Shown: positions 61,703-64,000 of the stretch, piece by piece | How the letters are laid out: every line of letters starts with the position of its first letter | Position numbering within the stretch: position 1 is the stretch's first letter | DNA from: CBDAQV01 sp965199335 | GTDB taxonomy: Bacteria; Pseudomonadota; Alphaproteobacteria; CALMVH01 | NCBI GenBank assembly: GCA_965199335.1 | Contig: CBDAQZ010000003.1 | Span: 689,993 to 753,992 of the forward strand | Length of the DNA stretch: 64,000 nt | Reading direction: 5' to 3' | Translations under genes and position numbers: made by a program | Notes under the pieces: generated by a model | Databases searched by the model: none | Told to the model about the DNA's origin: nothing | The model's input: the letters and a program-made list of their open reading frames with translations, nothing else

Positions 61703-64000
61703 ATGACCTTAACCCGCCGCCGCCTGCTGAACAGCACGGCGCTGACTCCCTGGGCTTTGGCCCGGCTGGGGTTGGCGATGGCGGGGTTTGCCTTGGATCC
61801 GGTCGAGGCGCTGGCGCTGCCGCAGGATGGTCAGGTCGTCGGCGGTTCGGCGACCATCGCGCAGACGAGTGCCACCCAGCTGGATATAAATCAAACCTCC
61901 GCGCGCGCGGTGCTGGACTGGCACTCGTTCTCGATCGGGGCCGGCGAGACGACGAACTTCCACCAGCCGAGCCCGTCCTCGGTCGCCGTCAACCGGGTGA
62001 CCGGCGTCGATCCCTCCACGATCTCCGGGCACCTCAACGCCAACGGCCAGGTCGTGCTGGTCAATCCCAACGGCATCCTGTTCAGCCAGGGCGCCTCGGT
62101 CAATGTCGGCGGGCTGGTCGCGACCACCACCGGCATCTCGGTCGAGAACGCGATGGCCGGGAACTTCGTCTTCGACCAGGCCTCGCGCAGCAGCTCGGCC
62201 ACGGTGGTGAACCAGGGCAAGATCACCGCGGCCGAGGGTGGGCTGGTGGCGCTGGTGGCGCCCGGCGTGGCCAACTCCGGGGTGATCCGGGCGAAGCTCG
62301 GCAAGGTCAGCCTCGCCTCGGGCAATGCCTGGACGCTGGACCTCTACGGCGATCACCTGGTCAACTTCGCGGTTGATGGCGGCAAGGTCACCCAGAATGT
62401 CAGCGGGCCGGCCGGTACCGAGGCCGGGGTCAACAACTCCGGCAAGATCTACGCCGCGGCCGGCACGGTGGAGATCACCGCCGATGTGGCCAAGGGCATC
62501 GTCTCGAACGCCATCAACACCACCGGGATCATCGAGGCCTCGAGCATCCATCAGGAGGGCGGCACCATCGTGCTCGATGGCGGCGACAATGGCGTCAGTC
62601 TCGGCGGCACCATCGATGCGAGTTCGGCCTACAGCCAGGGCGGCAGCATTGCGGTGCGCGGTGCGACGATCGCCGGCAGCAACGCCAGCCTGAAGGCGGC
62701 GGGTGGCAAGGCCGGCGGCCATGTCAGCCTCAACGCCGCCAGCGCCTACACGGCCGATGGCGGCAGCATCGACGTCACCTCGCGCCATGGCCAGGGCGGC
62801 AGCGTCGCGGCGACCCGCGCCTTATGTCGGCTTCACCGGCCTCCTGATCGATGCCTCGGGCTACACCGGCGGCGGCACGATCGCGATTGGCGGCGGCAGC
62901 CAGGGTACGGGCCTGCTGGCGCATGCGACGACGGTCAGCGCCACCGGCGCGGTGCTGAAGGCCGATGCCCTCGGCAGCGGGACGGGCGGCAGCGTGGTGG
63001 TGTGGAGCGATGGCGACACGAACTTCGCCGGCAGCATCAGCGCCAGGGGCGGGGCCACGGGTGGCGATGGCGGCAATGTGGAGACCTCCGGCCACACGCT
63101 GACCTTCGACCAGGCCCAGGTCGACACGACCGCAGCATTGGGCAAAACCGGCAACTGGCTGCTGGACCCGTACGACCTGACGATCAACAGCGCCGACGGC
63201 ACGGCGATCGGCAATGCGCTCGCCACATCCAACGTGACGCTGCAGACGACCGCCAGCAACACCGGCACCAGCGCCTTCGGCACGGTGGCCAACAATGGCA
63301 GCGGCAACATCATCGATGCGGGGGCGATCAGCTGGGCGAGCGCCAACACGCTGACGCTCAGCGCCTACAACAGCATCAGCGTCAACGCCGCGATCAGCGC
63401 CAGCGGGGCCGGCAGCCTGATCCTGCGGGCCGACAACACCGGCAACGGCACCGGCACGGTCAGCTTCGGGGCGACCGGCACGGCCAAGGTCGGCGGCACC
63501 GCCAGCCTCTACTACGACCCGACCAGCTACGCCGCCCCCACGACATACGCCACCAGCGTCGTCTCCGGCAGCGCCGGAACCAACGCCTACATGCTCGTCA
63601 ACTCCGCGGCAAATTTGTCGAGCGTCGCCACGGTCGTTAACGCCGGGACGAACGGCGGTACCTATTGCGCTGGGGAATAATATCACCCTCTCAACCGCAT
63701 TCACGCCGATCGGAAACGCTTCACCGTATAGTTTTGCCGGCCTGTTCGATGGCTCGGGCGGCATCGCGACCTATTCCATCAGCGGCCTGACGGTTAATGG
63801 TGCGGTGGGTTTTGCAGGTTTGTTCGGCCAGAGCACCGGTACCATTCGTAACTTGGCCATTACCGGGTCAACGGTCAGCCTTGGGGCAGGCCTCAACTAT
63901 GCTGGTGGGCTGATCGGCAATAATGCCGGCACACTCGCCAATGACTCTTTCAGCGGCACGGTCAATAGCGGCAGCGGCAGCGGCTATGTCGGCGGCCTGG
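61703..64000 (+). CDS. two-partner-secretion filamentous haemagglutinin-like adhesin, N-terminal part (runs off the window, two frameshifts)
   Basis: Opens with a long signal region (RRRLLNSTALTPWALARLGLAMAGFALDPVEALA), then the TPS domain: VVNGSAT-like QVVGGSATIAQTS, LDWHSFSIGAGETTNFHQPS, VTGVDPSTISGHLNANGQVVLVNPNGILFSQGASVNVGGLVATT. This is followed by Gly/Ser/Asn/Thr-rich beta-helix repeats and, from 63650, GLUG-like repeats (SISGLTVNGAVGFAGLFGQSTGTIRNLAIT). The frame shifts near 62817 and near 63657, each keeping the repeat pattern. The exporter (TpsB) would lie outside. Large surface adhesin, with RpoN-type promoter upstream. Continues past 64000. Confidence 0.86.

Noticed and set aside
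61709..62788. 359-residue minus-strand frame in the adhesin
   Set aside because: Composition is a shadow of the repeat-rich adhesin on the plus strand.

Overview
The window is about 60% GC chromosomal DNA from an alphaproteobacterium, most likely of the Rhodospirillales type. The reasons are an alphaproteobacterial 16S sequence in a 16S-tRNA-Ile-tRNA-Ala-23S-5S-tRNA-fMet operon, an aroQ-accB-accC block, a Usg-family gene beside prmA and a proline aminopeptidase, and ctaA. I cannot name a genus from the sequence alone. No phage, IS element, CRISPR array or conjugation module is visible.

Layout. 1-1.9 kb (minus): the N-terminus of an M23 peptidoglycan endopeptidase, then two overlapping paralogous small membrane proteins. 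2.0-7.9 kb (plus): a complete rRNA operon with its promoter, ending in tRNA-fMet; an 87-bp-offset direct repeat just before it carries a dead copy of the tRNA 5' end. 8.0-10.7 kb (minus): aroQ, accB and a truncated accC joined in frame to a complete dihydroorotase of clearly lower GC. 11.7-14.4 kb (plus): a YgiC/YgiB-like operon with a third unknown gene. 15.1-19.4 kb: a DsbA-family thioredoxin, a lone receiver domain, a BepA-like M48 protease with a poly-C frameshift, an EexN-like small protein and a depolymerase-like esterase that has lost its catalytic serine. 19.5-24.5 kb: a branched-chain amino-acid ABC transporter whose livM carries an in-frame palindromic repeat.

25.8-48.9 kb is the main block: a nearly unbroken minus-strand cluster of alpha-glucan and trehalose genes. 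In transcription order these are a divergent OtsA, a GH13 alpha-glucosidase, a canonical OtsA, a GH13-GlgE fusion (broken by four frameshifts as read), TreS-maltokinase, GlgB, GlgX, TreZ and a MalQ-TreY fusion. Together they encode the T6P synthase step, TreY/TreZ, TreS, and the TreS-maltokinase-GlgE-GlgB route from trehalose to branched glucan. No trehalose-6-phosphate phosphatase, glgA, glgC or glgP is present. A small membrane protein with a near-consensus promoter and almost no leader sits inside the block on the opposite strand.

49-64 kb: a quinone oxidoreductase-like protein, small secreted proteins, an isochorismatase-like hydrolase, an HSL-family esterase, rlmE, then prmA and an M24 aminopeptidase so dense in frameshifts that neither can be read through, then usg, two stress/envelope genes, ctaA, an MFS exporter, two membrane proteins, and the start of a large two-partner-secretion adhesin behind a good sigma-54 promoter match.

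Single-base frameshifts recur: bepA, glgE, prmA, pepP, usg, the UPF0104 gene and the adhesin. Many of the broken genes keep all their catalytic motifs, so uncorrected sequencing indels are at least as likely as real decay. Claims about broken genes should be read that way.
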